From Armatimonadota bacterium (GTDB lineage Bacteria; Sysuimicrobiota; Sysuimicrobiia; Sysuimicrobiales; Sysuimicrobiaceae), in the NCBI GenBank assembly GCA_031432545.1, contig JAVKGX010000005.1:1-64000 (forward strand): DNA of 64,000 nucleotides, written 5' to 3'. Both the position numbers and the translations under genes were made by a program. Shown here one piece after another: positions 1 to 9,456 of this stretch; the first letter of the stretch is position 1, and each line of letters starts with the position of its first letter. The notes under the pieces were generated by a model. That model did no database searches, was not told where the DNA came from, and was given only the letters and a program-made list of their open reading frames with translations.

Positions 1-99
1 GAGCAGCAAACACAGCTGCCGGTCTCGGTTGTCGGAGCGAACGGCGCAAATGCCCTTGACCAGCCACGATGCCCCTTCGTGCGTGAAGGTGCGACCCAT
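1..99 (-). CDS. partial hypothetical protein (C-terminus off window)
   Basis: The minus strand stays open from an ATG at 99 to the window edge and gives 33 residues beginning MGRTFTHEGASWLVKG. It lies 50 bases downstream of the response regulator on the same strand, so the two may form an operon. A GTG further upstream in the same frame (near 141) is an alternative start, and neither has a clear ribosome binding site. I do not recognise the product. The call rests on the open frame and on the protein-like composition only. Confidence 0.35.
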   Translation of the reverse strand, partial: MGRTFTHEGASWLVKGICAVRSDNRDRQLCLLL

Positions 100-148
100 G
101 GCGCGGTGTCGGCGGCCCAGCGCGCCCGTCGTGACGAACAGCACTCGG

Positions 149-877
149 TCACCGCTCACCGTCTCCCCCGTCCGGACGCGCGCCGCCCGTCGGCTGGCCG
201 TGCCCGAAAGATCCTCTGGGGCGAGGCCGCCACCCGCTCTGGAGTATGTACACGACCGCCTGCGTCCGGTTGCGCGTGCCGGTCTTGCGGAAGATCGACC
301 GTATGTGACTCTTGACGGTCGTCGGGCTGAGGTACATCCGGCGGGCGATCTCCTGGTCGGTCGCGCCGTGCGTCATGTGCGCCAGGATCTCGATTTCCCG
401 ATCCGTCAGACCTGCCGGCGACCGGACGCCGCCGTCTTGTCTCTCCCGCATCAGAGCGCGAAACCGCTCCACCAGGCGGCGCGTCACGCGCGGATGCATC
501 AGGGTGCGCCCGTTGCACACACCCTCGATGGCGCGCACGAGGGTGTCCACCTGGATGTCCTTGAGCACGTACCCGCAGGCCCCCGCCTCGAGGGCCCGGA
601 ACGCCCGCTCGTCGTCGGGCTCGTCGCCCAGCACGACGACCTCGGCGGACGGTGCCCGATGCTTGAGCAATCGCACCGCCTGGTAGATGTCGAACCCCTG
701 CGTGTCTTGGTCTATCAGGACGACGTGCGGGGAGAGTGCAGCCGCCATGGCCGCGGCCTCGTGGACCGTGGCGGCCTCACCGACGCACTCGACGGACTCC
801 TGACGCTCGAGCAGGCTGCCCAGCGCCTGCCGCACCAGCGTCGTGTCGTCCACGATCAGGACGCGAAACCTCGCCAT
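149..877 (-). CDS. two-component response regulator, NarL/LuxR family
   Basis: A 242-residue transcriptional regulator. The N-terminal receiver domain (about 1-120) has the acidic pair D10-D11, the phospho-acceptor D56 in VVLID, and the conserved lysine in YVLKD. A LuxR-type helix-turn-helix follows (about 160-220; LTDREIEILAHM and SPTTVKSHIRSIFRKTG). The usual MP pair after the phospho-Asp is replaced by QDTQG, which is slightly atypical. The ATG at 877 was chosen over the one at 895 because the receiver begins directly after it. No histidine kinase lies next to it on this side. Its target is unknown; three GTTCGGA repeats sit upstream at 950-989. Confidence 0.9.
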   Translation of the reverse strand: MARFRVLIVDDTTLVRQALGSLLERQESVECVGEAATVHEAAAMAAALSPHVVLIDQDTQGFDIYQAVRLLKHRAPSAEVVVLGDEPDDERAFRALEAGACGYVLKDIQVDTLVRAIEGVCNGRTLMHPRVTRRLVERFRALMRERQDGGVRSPAGLTDREIEILAHMTHGATDQEIARRMYLSPTTVKSHIRSIFRKTGTRNRTQAVVYILQSGWRPRPRGSFGHGQPTGGARPDGGDGER

Positions 878-1298
878 CGAAAGTCCACCGCCCATGTTGA
901 CCAGCAGTATTGCGCGGGGCGCGGCGATCCGCCTACCCACCAATGGCCAGTTCGGAGTCGTCGTTCGGACGAGGAAGAACTCGTTCGGAGGAACGCCGCG
1001 GCTCACCCGACTGGAAATCGGAGCGGTGATCGATGGGATGCGTCGACATCGTCGGTCGTGCAGGCGAGATTTCACCGAACGGACAAACAGATGCGGCCGA
1101 AATGCGGCTTTACGTTCCACGCGGCGGGAGTACAGTAAGCGATCAGACGCGATGGCGGTTCGCCCACGCCTTCGTTGCTGAGCTCCCTCCCCGACGAATG
1201 CCGGGAATCGGGAGGATCGGGTCTCCGACACAGCGTTCCGAGGCAGCGTGCGCGGTACGGCGTCGTTCCGACCGAGAGCGGCCGCGCCGGGGAGGGAT
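878..1298. other. 421-bp intergenic region
   Basis: This divergent spacer lies between the response regulator and the hypothetical gene at 1299. It holds three copies of GTTCGGA near the regulator side. On the plus strand there is a weak promoter-like pair, TTTACG at 1109 and TACAGT at 1131, with 16 bases between. If that promoter is real, the gene at 1299 has a leader of roughly 155 bases. I see no convincing gene here; the open frames on both strands look like chance in GC-rich DNA. Confidence 0.5.
950..989. repeat. three GTTCGGA direct repeats upstream of the response regulator
   Basis: GTTCGGA occurs at 950-956, 963-969 and 983-989. The last two belong to an exact 9-bp repeat, TCGTTCGGA, with starts 20 bp apart, about two helical turns. 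That spacing and the position 70-110 bp upstream of the regulator start suggest protein binding sites, possibly for autoregulation. The binding protein is not known. The repeats are exact; the regulatory role is inference. Confidence 0.4.
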
Positions 1299-1715
1299 AT
1301 GGAGGAACGCCCGCTCCGCTTCCTGGAAGCCGCACTGGACGCAGCGGAGGAGAAGCTGATCGAGCTGGTCCGCGCCAACCGACTGACCCCCGATGCGGAG
1401 GGCGAAAGCCGGGTCGAGCGGATCGTCTCCGAGCTGCGTTGGGTCCACAAGGCGATCCGGGAAGCGGAGGGCCAGCGCGACCGCACGTACCGGGCCACCC
1501 AGCAGCTGCGCGAACTGCGGAGTCGGTGTCTGTGGCTGTACCGGAGGCTGGTACAGGAGTGGTCGTTCGTGCGCAAGTACGATTTGGAGAACCGTCTCAG
1601 GCAGATGATCAGCCCGGCCGCCTTCGACCTCTATCTGGCCTTGGAGGCGCTGGACCTCGAAGACGACCCTCGCGCACTCTCCGATGAGGAGGTCACTCGA
1701 CGGCTTGAGAACTGA
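1299..1715 (+). CDS. hypothetical helical protein
   Basis: A 138-residue protein, very rich in Arg, Glu and Leu, with no signal peptide or membrane segment. The composition suggests long helices throughout (for example VERIVSELRWVHKAIREAEG). The ATG at 1299 was chosen because GGGAGGG lies just upstream; an earlier in-frame start at 1248 has no such site. I do not recognise the family. It stands alone, with about 420 bp of spacer before it and the convergent BNR gene after it. Confidence 0.7.
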   Translation: MEERPLRFLEAALDAAEEKLIELVRANRLTPDAEGESRVERIVSELRWVHKAIREAEGQRDRTYRATQQLRELRSRCLWLYRRLVQEWSFVRKYDLENRLRQMISPAAFDLYLALEALDLEDDPRALSDEEVTRRLEN

Positions 1716-1930
1716 TCGCTCAGGTTGTCTGTGCCTCCGCCAGCTCTCGCACCACCGCCGGAGACTGCCGCAGCTTGACGCCCAACCGCGAGGTATTCAG
1801 CAGGCTCTTTTACTCCGGGTGCTGCTCGAGCAGCGGGACGAGATCCTGTAGGTCCGTCAGGCCGGGTGCCGTGGCGAAGCCACTCCAGCAGGGGTGCGGC
1901 GACCGCGGCCGAGGCGGCCGGGCTCGGGCG
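1716..1930. other. 215-bp spacer with a possible gene remnant
   Basis: This spacer lies between two convergent genes. On the minus strand two short stretches read like protein in different frames: LTDLQDLVPLLEQHPE ending in a stop near 1810, and SLLNTSRLGVKLRQSPAVV ending near 1725. They could be pieces of a frameshifted, decaying gene. No start codon, ribosome binding site or known motif supports a live gene. Confidence 0.35.
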
Positions 1931-2944
1931 TCAATCCGGGACGCGGACCAGTGCCCGCACGCCGTCGGCCAGCCCCGGGCTCGGCCAGGGGATGTCGAGC
2001 AGCTCCCAGCGCAGCCCGGCGTCGGCCGAACGAAACACGCCCCGGTTGTTGGCGGCATAGACCACGCCCGGCTCGGTGGGGTGGGTTGCGAACCGGCTTG
2101 CCACGGTCCCCCCGGCTTCAGGGAGCCCGTCCATCGCGGCCGTCCACCTGCCTCGCCGGCTCCTGCGATAGACGTAGGCTTCCGCGTGGCGCGGGCCGTA
2201 GGCGGCGTAGGGCCCGTCGGCCGCTGAGACGATCACCGTCTCGGGATCGTCGGGATCGACCGCGATGCCGACCAAGTAGAGGTGCTCGAGCCCCTCGTCA
2301 CGTTCGGTCCACGACTCGCCGGCGTCGTGGCTCTCGAAGTATCCGTCGCCGGCCGCCGAGTAGACACGACCGGGGGCCAGCCGGTGGGTCGCGGCGGTAT
2401 GCGTGTCGTACGGACCCCCGGGGACGCGGTCGAGCCACGTGCGGCCGCCGTCGGGGGTGCGCACGAGCGCTCCCGCTTCGATGGCGACGAACACCCTGCC
2501 GGGGCGCCTCGGGTCGGGTTCGATCCAGCGCACGTGGTGGGTGTCCGGCCTGGGTGGAAAGCTCCAGGTCGCAGCCGATGGGAGCGCACGCAGCCCTGCT
2601 AGATCAACCCACGTGGTGCCCCCGTCGTCGGATCGAAACACGGCGCTGGGCTCAGTCCCCGCGTACACCACCCCGATGCCACTGTTGTGCTCCGCCGGGC
2701 TGACCGCGACGGCGGTGACGTCGCGATGAGGGATGCCTGCCCCGGTGGGCGCCCACGTTCGGCCCGCATCGGTGCTGCGCCACAGCCCGGTGCCCAGCGT
2801 TCCACAATACATGCGCGCCGGATCGTGGGGATCGATGGCTACACACTCCGGCCAGCGGTCTGACAGGTGTACTTCGACGGTCCAGCGCGATCCCCGCCGG
2901 GCGATCAGCAGGCCGCCGGGCGTCGCGATCAGCACACATGTCAT
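1931..2944 (-). CDS. BNR/WD40-like repeat beta-propeller protein
   Basis: A 337-residue protein built of repeated BNR (Asp-box) motifs: LWRSTDAGRTW, VFRSDDGGTTW, LVRTPDGGRTW, FESHDAGESW and VFRSADAGLRW. These mark a beta-propeller like those of sialidases and the photosystem-II assembly factor YCF48. No signal peptide is evident. The catalytic residues of true sialidases cannot be identified, so a binding or scaffold role is as likely as an enzymatic one. It follows iolE on the same strand with an 87-bp gap and may be co-transcribed with it. GAGGG lies about 10 bases upstream of the ATG. Confidence 0.85.
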   Translation of the reverse strand: MTCVLIATPGGLLIARRGSRWTVEVHLSDRWPECVAIDPHDPARMYCGTLGTGLWRSTDAGRTWAPTGAGIPHRDVTAVAVSPAEHNSGIGVVYAGTEPSAVFRSDDGGTTWVDLAGLRALPSAATWSFPPRPDTHHVRWIEPDPRRPGRVFVAIEAGALVRTPDGGRTWLDRVPGGPYDTHTAATHRLAPGRVYSAAGDGYFESHDAGESWTERDEGLEHLYLVGIAVDPDDPETVIVSAADGPYAAYGPRHAEAYVYRRSRRGRWTAAMDGLPEAGGTVASRFATHPTEPGVVYAANNRGVFRSADAGLRWELLDIPWPSPGLADGVRALVRVPD

Positions 2945-3031
2945 TGCATCTTTCCCTCTTCGATCCGCGGGACGCCGACCGCCGTGGGATCGTACGCGGC
3001 TTCGGCTGGAGGCCTCGGCGTATCTGCGTCG

Positions 3032-3934
3032 TCAGGCGTCAAACAGCCAGCGTACCGCATCCCGATTGTGCCGCGCGCTGCCCAGCGTCTTGGTCGAAGT
3101 GTCGACGACGCGGTCTTGCTCGACGACCACCCAGCCGCGGTAGCCCGAAAGCCGTAGCGCGGCGGCGATCCCGGGCAGGTCGACCGATCCGGCACCGAGC
3201 TCGACGAATACCCCTCGTCGGGCGGCGGTCACGTAGTCCGCCCCCCGCTCGAGGAGGGCGTGCAGCCGGTCCAGATCGACGTCCTTGAGGTGGACGTGGC
3301 CGATCCGCGCCGTGTACTCGCGTGCGAGAGCCACCGGGTCCCCACCGCCGAACGCGACGTGGCCGGTGTCCAGACACAGCCACAGGGTATCCGGATCGGT
3401 GTCGTCCATCAGCCGGGCGATCTCTTTTGGGTGCTCCACGTAGCTGCCACCGTGGGGGTGGAAGGAAGCCCGCAACCCGTAGACATCGGTGCACAGGCGC
3501 GCTAGACCTACGACCCGCTTGACGTAGCCCGGCCACACGTCGGGTGGGACCCCGTGGCAAATGGTCAGATCCGGTCGCCCGGCGATCGAGCGGCGCCAGT
3601 CGTCCCCGGCGTCGGCGAGCAGGATCTCGCGCGCATCCAGACCTTGCAACAGGGCAGCCGCCTTGCGGACCGACTGCTCGCAGACCTCGTAGCATGCCGG
3701 ATCGGAGAGCTCAAGGGGGACGAAGGCCGCCGCCAGAACCAGATCGCGGCTTTGCAGTTCGTCGCGCAAGCGCGCGGGGTCCTGGGGAAGAAACCCCAAC
3801 GGCCCCAGCTCGGTCCCCGCGTACCCTGCCAGCGAGATCTCGTCGAGCACGCGCGTGTACGGCAGCTGGGGACCCCAACCTGGGATCTCACAGATCCCCC
3901 AACTGATCGGCGCCGTTCCGACACGGACGTCCAC
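3032..3934 (-). CDS. iolE: myo-inosose-2 dehydratase (IolE-like TIM-barrel protein)
   Basis: A 300-residue member of the sugar phosphate isomerase/epimerase fold. It begins VDVRVGTAPISWGICEIPGW, the usual IolE opening (GxxPISW). Typical barrel metal-site segments follow: ASFHPHGGSYVEHP, LCLDTGHVAFGG and IGHVHLKDVD. The reaction in the pathway is dehydration of scyllo-inosose to a diketone. The GTG at 3934 was chosen because GGAGG lies five bases upstream. It is divergent from iolB, with about 90 bp between the two starts, so a shared control region is likely. Confidence 0.9.
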   Translation of the reverse strand: MDVRVGTAPISWGICEIPGWGPQLPYTRVLDEISLAGYAGTELGPLGFLPQDPARLRDELQSRDLVLAAAFVPLELSDPACYEVCEQSVRKAAALLQGLDAREILLADAGDDWRRSIAGRPDLTICHGVPPDVWPGYVKRVVGLARLCTDVYGLRASFHPHGGSYVEHPKEIARLMDDTDPDTLWLCLDTGHVAFGGGDPVALAREYTARIGHVHLKDVDLDRLHALLERGADYVTAARRGVFVELGAGSVDLPGIAAALRLSGYRGWVVVEQDRVVDTSTKTLGSARHNRDAVRWLFDA

Positions 3935-4025
3935 CGCAGCCTCCGCGCCCTCCGTCTTCGCCTGCCGATCCGCCCACTTGCTCGCACCGCAAGGATTTCT
4001 TCCCGCCGCGTACAAAGTCTTCCTC

Positions 4026-4922
4026 GTGCCCCAGGCCACACGCAGCTTCCTCGTGCGCCCACGCATCGGGCCCGATCGCACGGGTCTGGTCAACCGTGTG
4101 ACGGCCCAAGACGCTGGATGGGAATCGCTCAACACCGAGATGTGGCGCCTGGGAAGGGAACAGACTTGGCAGGCGGCGACCGGCGAGAACGAGGCGGTGC
4201 TGGTGGTGCTCGGAGGTCGCATCTCCGTCCGGTCGAACCGCGGGCGCTGGCCGGTCGTCGGAAGGCGGCGCGACGTGTTCGCCGGGATGCCGCATGCGTT
4301 GTACCTGCCGAGGAGAACCGAATTCGAGGTGACGGCGGTCTCGCCGCTGGCAGAACTGGCGTGGGCGTGGGCGCCGACGGATCGAGACCACGACGCTCGA
4401 TGCATCGGCCCGGCCGACGTCGAGACCGAGATCCGGGGCGGGCACAACGCCACCCGGCAGATCAACCGCATCTTGCCGCCGGGGTTCCCGTGCCACCGGC
4501 TCGTGTGCGTCGAGGTCTACACGCCGGGAGGAAACTGGAGCAGCTACCCGCCGCACAAGCACGATGCCCATCGCACCGACGATTCGGGCGACGTGGTGGA
4601 GGCAGATCTGGATGAGGTCTACTGCTACCGGTTCGATCGACCGGAAGGGTTCGCACTCCAGCGGCTGTACGCCGCGGACGGGTCGTTCGACGTCGCGCTC
4701 GTCGCCCGGCAGGACGACATCGTCCTCGTGCCGGAAGGCTATCACCCGGTGAGCGCCGCGTACGGATACACCTGTTACTACCTGAACTTCCTCGCCGGGT
4801 CGGCCCAGTCGCTGGCGAACAGCGAGGATCCGCACCACGAGTGGGTGAAGCACACGTGGTCGGATCGCGATCCGCGCGTGCCCATTGTCACGCACGCGAT
4901 GGAGGAAGGCGACGATGGGTGA
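4026..4922 (+). CDS. iolB: 5-deoxy-glucuronate isomerase
   Basis: A 298-residue cupin-type enzyme of inositol breakdown that converts 5-deoxy-glucuronate to 2-deoxy-5-keto-gluconate. The family signature is clear: CVEVYTPGGNWSSYPPHKHD with the metal-binding histidines, then VPEGYHPVSAAYGYTCYYLN. The N-terminus is uncertain. I chose GTG at 4026, which leaves a short lead into FLVRPRIGP as in Bacillus IolB; GTG at 4053 is also possible, and neither has a good ribosome binding site. It heads the iolB-C-D-A run and overlaps iolC by 8 bases. Confidence 0.9.
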   Translation: MPQATRSFLVRPRIGPDRTGLVNRVTAQDAGWESLNTEMWRLGREQTWQAATGENEAVLVVLGGRISVRSNRGRWPVVGRRRDVFAGMPHALYLPRRTEFEVTAVSPLAELAWAWAPTDRDHDARCIGPADVETEIRGGHNATRQINRILPPGFPCHRLVCVEVYTPGGNWSSYPPHKHDAHRTDDSGDVVEADLDEVYCYRFDRPEGFALQRLYAADGSFDVALVARQDDIVLVPEGYHPVSAAYGYTCYYLNFLAGSAQSLANSEDPHHEWVKHTWSDRDPRVPIVTHAMEEGDDG

Positions 4923-5871
4923 GCGCCGGTGGGACGTGCTGGCGATGGGCCGCAGCTCCATCGACCTCTACGCCAACGACATTGGGGCACCGTTTCCCCA
5001 GATCCGCAGCTTCGCCGCGTACGTCGGGGGTTGCCCCACGAACATCAGCGTCGGGACGCGCCGGTTGGGGCTGCGCAGTGCGCTGCTGACCGCGATCGGT
5101 GACGATCCGGTCGGCGACTTCGTGCTGGCGTTCCTGAACGCAGAGGGGGTGGAGACGGGTTTCGTGGCACGCAAACCGGGACGCCGTACGAGCGCCGTGC
5201 TGCTCGGCATCGAGCCACCGGACCGGTTTCCGCTGGTCTTCTACAGGGACAACTGCGCCGACATCGCCATCGACGTCGACGACGTGCTGGGCGCGCCCTT
5301 GGGCGATGCGCGGTTGGTGCTGATCACCGGCACGGGCCTGTCTGCGGAGCCGAGCCGGTCGGCGACCCTGTATGCGGCAGAACTCGCCGCGTCCGCGGGC
5401 GCCGCGGTGTTCGTGGACCTCGACCTGCGACCCACCCTCTGGCACGATCCCCGCGCCTTCGGCCCGACTTTGCGCAGTGCCCTGCGATGCGCGGAGGCGG
5501 CGATCGGCACGGAGGAGGAGGTGTGCGCGGCTGCGGGCGCCGACGGCATCGGGGAAGCCGTCCGCCGATTGCAGGATGCCGGTGCTCGGACCGTGGTCGT
5601 CAAGCAGGGAGCCCGCGGGTCGACGGTCTTCGACGGTGCGCGGGAGATGCACGCCGATCCGTTCCCGGTCGACGTCTGCAACGTGCTGGGAGCCGGGGAT
5701 GCGTTTGCGAGCGGGCTCATCTACGGCTTTCTGCGCGGGTGGGACTGGCACCGGGCCGCGCGCATGGGCAATGCCTGCGGCGCCATCGTCGTCACGCGCC
5801 ACGGGTGTGCCAACTTCATGCCCTACGAACAGGAAACGCTGGATTTCGTGCGGGCCCGGGGCGGGTTCTAG
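4915..5871 (+). CDS. iolC: 5-dehydro-2-deoxygluconokinase
   Basis: A 318-residue PfkB-family sugar kinase that phosphorylates 2-deoxy-5-keto-gluconate. The N-terminal substrate region DVLAMGRSSIDLYAND and YVGGCPTNISVGTRRLGL match IolC, and the C-terminal catalytic motif is NVLGAGDAFASGLIYG with the catalytic Asp. The ATG at 4915 lies inside the end of iolB, with GGAGGAAGG just before it, so translation is probably coupled. The usual fused aldolase-like domain of some IolC proteins is absent; this is the short form. Confidence 0.92.
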   Translation: MGERRWDVLAMGRSSIDLYANDIGAPFPQIRSFAAYVGGCPTNISVGTRRLGLRSALLTAIGDDPVGDFVLAFLNAEGVETGFVARKPGRRTSAVLLGIEPPDRFPLVFYRDNCADIAIDVDDVLGAPLGDARLVLITGTGLSAEPSRSATLYAAELAASAGAAVFVDLDLRPTLWHDPRAFGPTLRSALRCAEAAIGTEEEVCAAAGADGIGEAVRRLQDAGARTVVVKQGARGSTVFDGAREMHADPFPVDVCNVLGAGDAFASGLIYGFLRGWDWHRAARMGNACGAIVVTRHGCANFMPYEQETLDFVRARGGF

Positions 5872-5947
5872 TCCGCGGGCTCAGCCCCGTTGACAAGTTC
5901 CTCCCCCTCTGCTTCGCTTGTGTCGGCCGTCCCGACGATCGAAGAGC

Positions 5948-5963
5948 GTTCGGACATCCGAAC
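5948..5963. repeat. 16-bp inverted repeat upstream of iolD
   Basis: GTTCGGACATCCGAAC is a perfect inverted repeat with 7-base arms and a CA centre. It lies 44 bp upstream of iolD in the 136-bp gap that splits iolC from iolD. The half-site GTTCGGA is the same heptamer that is repeated upstream of the response regulator at 950-989. It could be an operator or a short hairpin; there is no T-tract, so it is not a standard terminator. The symmetry is seen; the role is inference. Confidence 0.4.
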
Positions 5964-6007
5964 CCACCCCCGGTCGTACATCTGCGGTGGAGGGTCGCAT
6001 CGGGCGG

Positions 6008-7870
6008 ATGAAGACCCGCCGGCTGACGATGGCCCAGGCGCTCGTGGCGTTCCTCGCCGCGCAGCACGTCGAACGGGACGGTCGCCAGATCCCGTTCTTC
6101 GCCGGCGTGTGGGGCATCCTCGGCCACGGGAACGTGGCCGGCATCGGCCAGGCCCTGCAGGAGTTTCCTCAGCTGCGCCTGTTCACGGCCCGCAACGAGC
6201 AGGCGATGGTGCACGCCGCCAGCGCGTTCGCGAAGATGCACAACCGGTTGCGGGCCTTCGCGTGCACGTCCTCGATCGGTCCCGGGGCGACGAACATGGT
6301 CACCGGCGCCGCCGCGGCCACGATCAACCGGCTGCCGGTGTTGTTGCTGCCCGGTGATGCCTTCGCCCGGCGCAACGTCGGCCCCGTGCTGCAGCAGTTG
6401 GAATCCCCGTGGTCGCAGGACGTCTCGGTCAACGACTGCTTCCGTCCGGTCTCCCGCTACTGGGACCGCATCGACCGGCCGGACCAACTGCCATCGGCGT
6501 TGATGGAGGCGATGCGCGTGCTGACCTCGCCGGCCGACGTCGGCGCCGTCACGCTCGCCCTGCCGCAGGACGTCCAGGCAGAGGCGTGGGACTACCCCGA
6601 GGCACTGTTCGAGCGGCGCGTCTGGCAGATCGCGCGCTCCCGCCCCGATGCGGCTCTGCTCCGGCGCGCCGCCGAGTGGATCCGCGCGGCCCGGCGCCCG
6701 CTGATCGTGGCGGGCGGAGGGGTGCTGTACAGCGAGGCGCACGAAGCCCTCGCCGACTTCGCGTCACGAAGCGGAGTCCCGGTTGCTGAGACGCAGGCCG
6801 GCAAGGGATCCCTGCCGTATGATCACCCACAGAACCTGGGTGCGATCGGCGTGACCGGGTCTTCGGCTGCCAACATCACCGCGCGCGAAGCCGACTTGGT
6901 CCTGGCGATCGGCACCCGTCTCACCGACTTTACCACCGCTTCCAAGACCGCCTTCCAGCACCCGGACGTACGTTTCGTCAACATCAACGTCTGCGAACTC
7001 GACGCGCACAAGCACGCGGCTCTCCCGCTGGTCGCCGACGCGCGCGTCGCGCTGGGCGAACTGGCAGCCGCCCTCGCCGACCATCGGATCGGTGACGACT
7101 ACGCCGCACAGATCGCGGGGTTGCGACGGGAGTGGCACCAGGAGGTCGAGCGCCTCACGACACGCCGGCACGGTCCGCCGCTCAGCCAGGCACGGGTGAT
7201 CGGGATCGTGAACGCGTTCTCCCGACCGCAAGACGTCGTGGTCTGCGCCGCCGGCAGCCTCCCGGGGGACCTGCACAAGCTGTGGCGCACCCGCGACCCG
7301 AAAGGGTACCACCTCGAGTACGGCTACTCCTGCATGGGCTACGAGATCGCCGGCGGTCTGGGTGTCAAGATGGCAGATCCCCGGCGGGACGTCTACGTCA
7401 TGGTCGGCGACGGCTCGTATCTGATGATGTCCTCGGAGATCGTCACGTCCATCCAGGAAGGCTACAAGCTGACGATCTTGCTGCTGGACAACCACGGGTT
7501 CAGCAGCATCGGCGGGCTGTCGCGGGTCGTGGGATCGGGGGGCTTCGGGACCGAGATGCGGTTGCGCAACCTCCAGACCGGGCAGCTGGACGGCGACATC
7601 CTGGCGCTGGACTTCGTCGCCAGCGCGAAGGGACTGGGGGCGCACGCGGTCCGGGCTGTCACCGAAGAGGATCTGCAGGCCGCCCTCGAAGAGAGCCGGC
7701 GCCAGGATCGCACGACGGTGATCGTGGTCGAGGTCGACGGTACGGACCGCGTTCCCGCATACGAGTCCTGGTGGGACGTACCGGTGGCGGAGACCTCGCA
7801 GATGCGCACGGTCCAGGAAGCGCGGGCCGCGTACGAGGAGAACCGATCGAAGGAGAGGTTCTGGCCATGA
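6008..7870 (+). CDS. iolD: 3D-(3,5/4)-trihydroxycyclohexane-1,2-dione hydrolase
   Basis: A 620-residue ThDP-dependent enzyme that opens the inositol ring to 5-deoxy-glucuronate. The opening [13 protein letters not shown] and [18 protein letters not shown] are IolD hallmarks. The catalytic Glu is in [13 protein letters not shown]. The ThDP/Mg motif begins [10 protein letters not shown] and continues to [10 protein letters not shown]. The length is normal for the family. ATG 6008 was chosen on N-terminal alignment to known IolD; a GTG at 5987 is possible. It overlaps iolA by four bases (ATGA). Confidence 0.95.
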   Translation: MKTRRLTMAQALVAFLAAQHVERDGRQIPFFAGVWGILGHGNVAGIGQALQEFPQLRLFTARNEQAMVHAASAFAKMHNRLRAFACTSSIGPGATNMVTGAAAATINRLPVLLLPGDAFARRNVGPVLQQLESPWSQDVSVNDCFRPVSRYWDRIDRPDQLPSALMEAMRVLTSPADVGAVTLALPQDVQAEAWDYPEALFERRVWQIARSRPDAALLRRAAEWIRAARRPLIVAGGGVLYSEAHEALADFASRSGVPVAETQAGKGSLPYDHPQNLGAIGVTGSSAANITAREADLVLAIGTRLTDFTTASKTAFQHPDVRFVNINVCELDAHKHAALPLVADARVALGELAAALADHRIGDDYAAQIAGLRREWHQEVERLTTRRHGPPLSQARVIGIVNAFSRPQDVVVCAAGSLPGDLHKLWRTRDPKGYHLEYGYSCMGYEIAGGLGVKMADPRRDVYVMVGDGSYLMMSSEIVTSIQEGYKLTILLLDNHGFSSIGGLSRVVGSGGFGTEMRLRNLQTGQLDGDILALDFVASAKGLGAHAVRAVTEEDLQAALEESRRQDRTTVIVVEVDGTDRVPAYESWWDVPVAETSQMRTVQEARAAYEENRSKERFWP

Positions 7871-9336
7871 GCGGCGTGGCGACGCAGGAAGTGCTCAACT
7901 GCGTGGGAGGCGAGTGGAAGCGCCCCCGGGGTACGGATGCACTGCCCGTCTACGATCCTGCGACGGGCAAGGTGATCACCCACACGACGGTGTCCACGCC
8001 GGAGGACGTCGACGAGGCAGTGTGCTCGGCCGCCAGCGCGTTCGAAGAGTGGCGGCGCACGCCGGTGACCGAACGCGTGCAGTACCTGTTCCGGCTGAAG
8101 CGTTTGCTCGAGGACGACCTGGAGGACCTGGCACGCACCGTGACGCGCGAGTGCGGGAAGACGTACGGGGAAGCGGTTGGCGAGCTGCGCAGGGGCATCG
8201 AGAACGTGGAGGTGGCGTGCGGGATCCCCACGCTGATGCAGGGGTACAACAACGAGGACGTGGCACGCGGGATCGACGAGCACCTCTACCGGCAACCGCT
8301 GGGTGTGGTGGCGGCGATCACGCCGTTCAACTTCCCGGGGATGATCCCGCTGTGGTTCTTGCCGTATGCGATCGCCTGCGGGAACACGTTTGTGTTGAAG
8401 CCGTCCGAAAAGGTGCCGCTCACCGCCCAGAAGATCATGCGCCTCGTGGAGCGCACCGGGCTGCCCGCAGGCGTCGTGAACCTCGTGAATGGCGCCAAGG
8501 AGACGGTCGACGCGATCTGTGACCATCCGGGCATCCGGGCGGTGAGCTTCGTGGGGTCCACGCCCGTCGCCCGGTATGTGTACGCACGCTCGACGGCGGC
8601 CGGCAAACGCGCGCAGTGCCAGGGTGGGGCGAAGAACCCGGTGATCGTGATGCCCGACGCGGACTGGGATCTCGTGCCGCGGGTGGTGGCAGAATCGGCC
8701 TTCGGGTGCGCGGGGCAACGCTGCCTGGCCAGTTCGCTTGCGCTGGTGGTCGGTGACGCCAAGCAACCGTTCCTCGAGGCGATGGCGGAGGTGGCGCGCG
8801 CGATGCGGGTCGGCGGTGGCCTGGATCCGGAGGTGCAGATGGGGCCGGTGATCCGCGCGGAGAGCAAGGCGCGCGTCGAAGGCCTGATCGGCGAGGGCGC
8901 GAGGGAAGGCGCGCGTGTGGTCGTCGACGGTCGGGGCGCGCGCATTCCGGGCTACGAGGGCGGGTTCTTCGTGCGGCCGACGATCCTCGACGGGGTGCCC
9001 CCGGACGGGGTGATCGCGCGGACGGAGATCTTCGGGCCCGTGCTGGGACTGGTGGCAGTGGAGACCATCGACGAGGCCATCGAGGTGGTCAACCGTCAGA
9101 GCTACGGGAACATGGCGTGCCTGTTCACGGGCAGCGGGGCGGCCGCGCGGAAGTTCCGCCACCAGGCTCGGGCCGGCAACATCGGCATCAACGTCGGCGT
9201 GGCGGCTCCGATGGCCTTCTACCCGTTCTGCGGAATCAAGGAGAGCTTCTTCGGCGACCTGCACGGTCAGGGCAAGGACGCGGTCGAGTTCTACACCGAC
9301 AAGAAGGTGGTAGTGGAACGGTGGTCCGCTGGCTAG
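7867..9336 (+). CDS. iolA: CoA-acylating methylmalonate-semialdehyde dehydrogenase
   Basis: A 489-residue aldehyde dehydrogenase that converts malonate semialdehyde (or methylmalonate semialdehyde) to acetyl-CoA or propionyl-CoA, the last step of inositol catabolism. Seen are the cofactor-binding [19 protein letters not shown], the active-site loop AGQRCLAS with the catalytic Cys, and FPGM/GxxP segments specific to MmsA/IolA. It starts in the iolD stop codon (ATGA), which indicates translational coupling. The same family acts in valine degradation (mmsA), but the position here favours the inositol role. Confidence 0.93.
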   Translation: MSGVATQEVLNCVGGEWKRPRGTDALPVYDPATGKVITHTTVSTPEDVDEAVCSAASAFEEWRRTPVTERVQYLFRLKRLLEDDLEDLARTVTRECGKTYGEAVGELRRGIENVEVACGIPTLMQGYNNEDVARGIDEHLYRQPLGVVAAITPFNFPGMIPLWFLPYAIACGNTFVLKPSEKVPLTAQKIMRLVERTGLPAGVVNLVNGAKETVDAICDHPGIRAVSFVGSTPVARYVYARSTAAGKRAQCQGGAKNPVIVMPDADWDLVPRVVAESAFGCAGQRCLASSLALVVGDAKQPFLEAMAEVARAMRVGGGLDPEVQMGPVIRAESKARVEGLIGEGAREGARVVVDGRGARIPGYEGGFFVRPTILDGVPPDGVIARTEIFGPVLGLVAVETIDEAIEVVNRQSYGNMACLFTGSGAAARKFRHQARAGNIGINVGVAAPMAFYPFCGIKESFFGDLHGQGKDAVEFYTDKKVVVERWSAG

Positions 9337-9456
9337 TCCAGTCGGTGTCAGACGGCCTGGACGGAGCGGGGTGCCCTCGGACGACGAGGTCTGCTTGTCG
9401 GGCATAAGGCCGCACACCGGATCGTTGTGCCCAGTTGGGCGGCATCAGGTGGCAAC

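Noticed and set aside
149-1576. Long minus-strand frame of 475 codons extending far upstream of the response regulator
   Set aside because: The extra N-terminal half is Arg/Ser-rich noise without motifs; the receiver domain begins directly after the ATG at 877.
5872-6007. TTGACA at 5890 as promoter for iolD
   Set aside because: No -10-like hexamer lies 16-18 bases downstream; the region there is C/T-rich.
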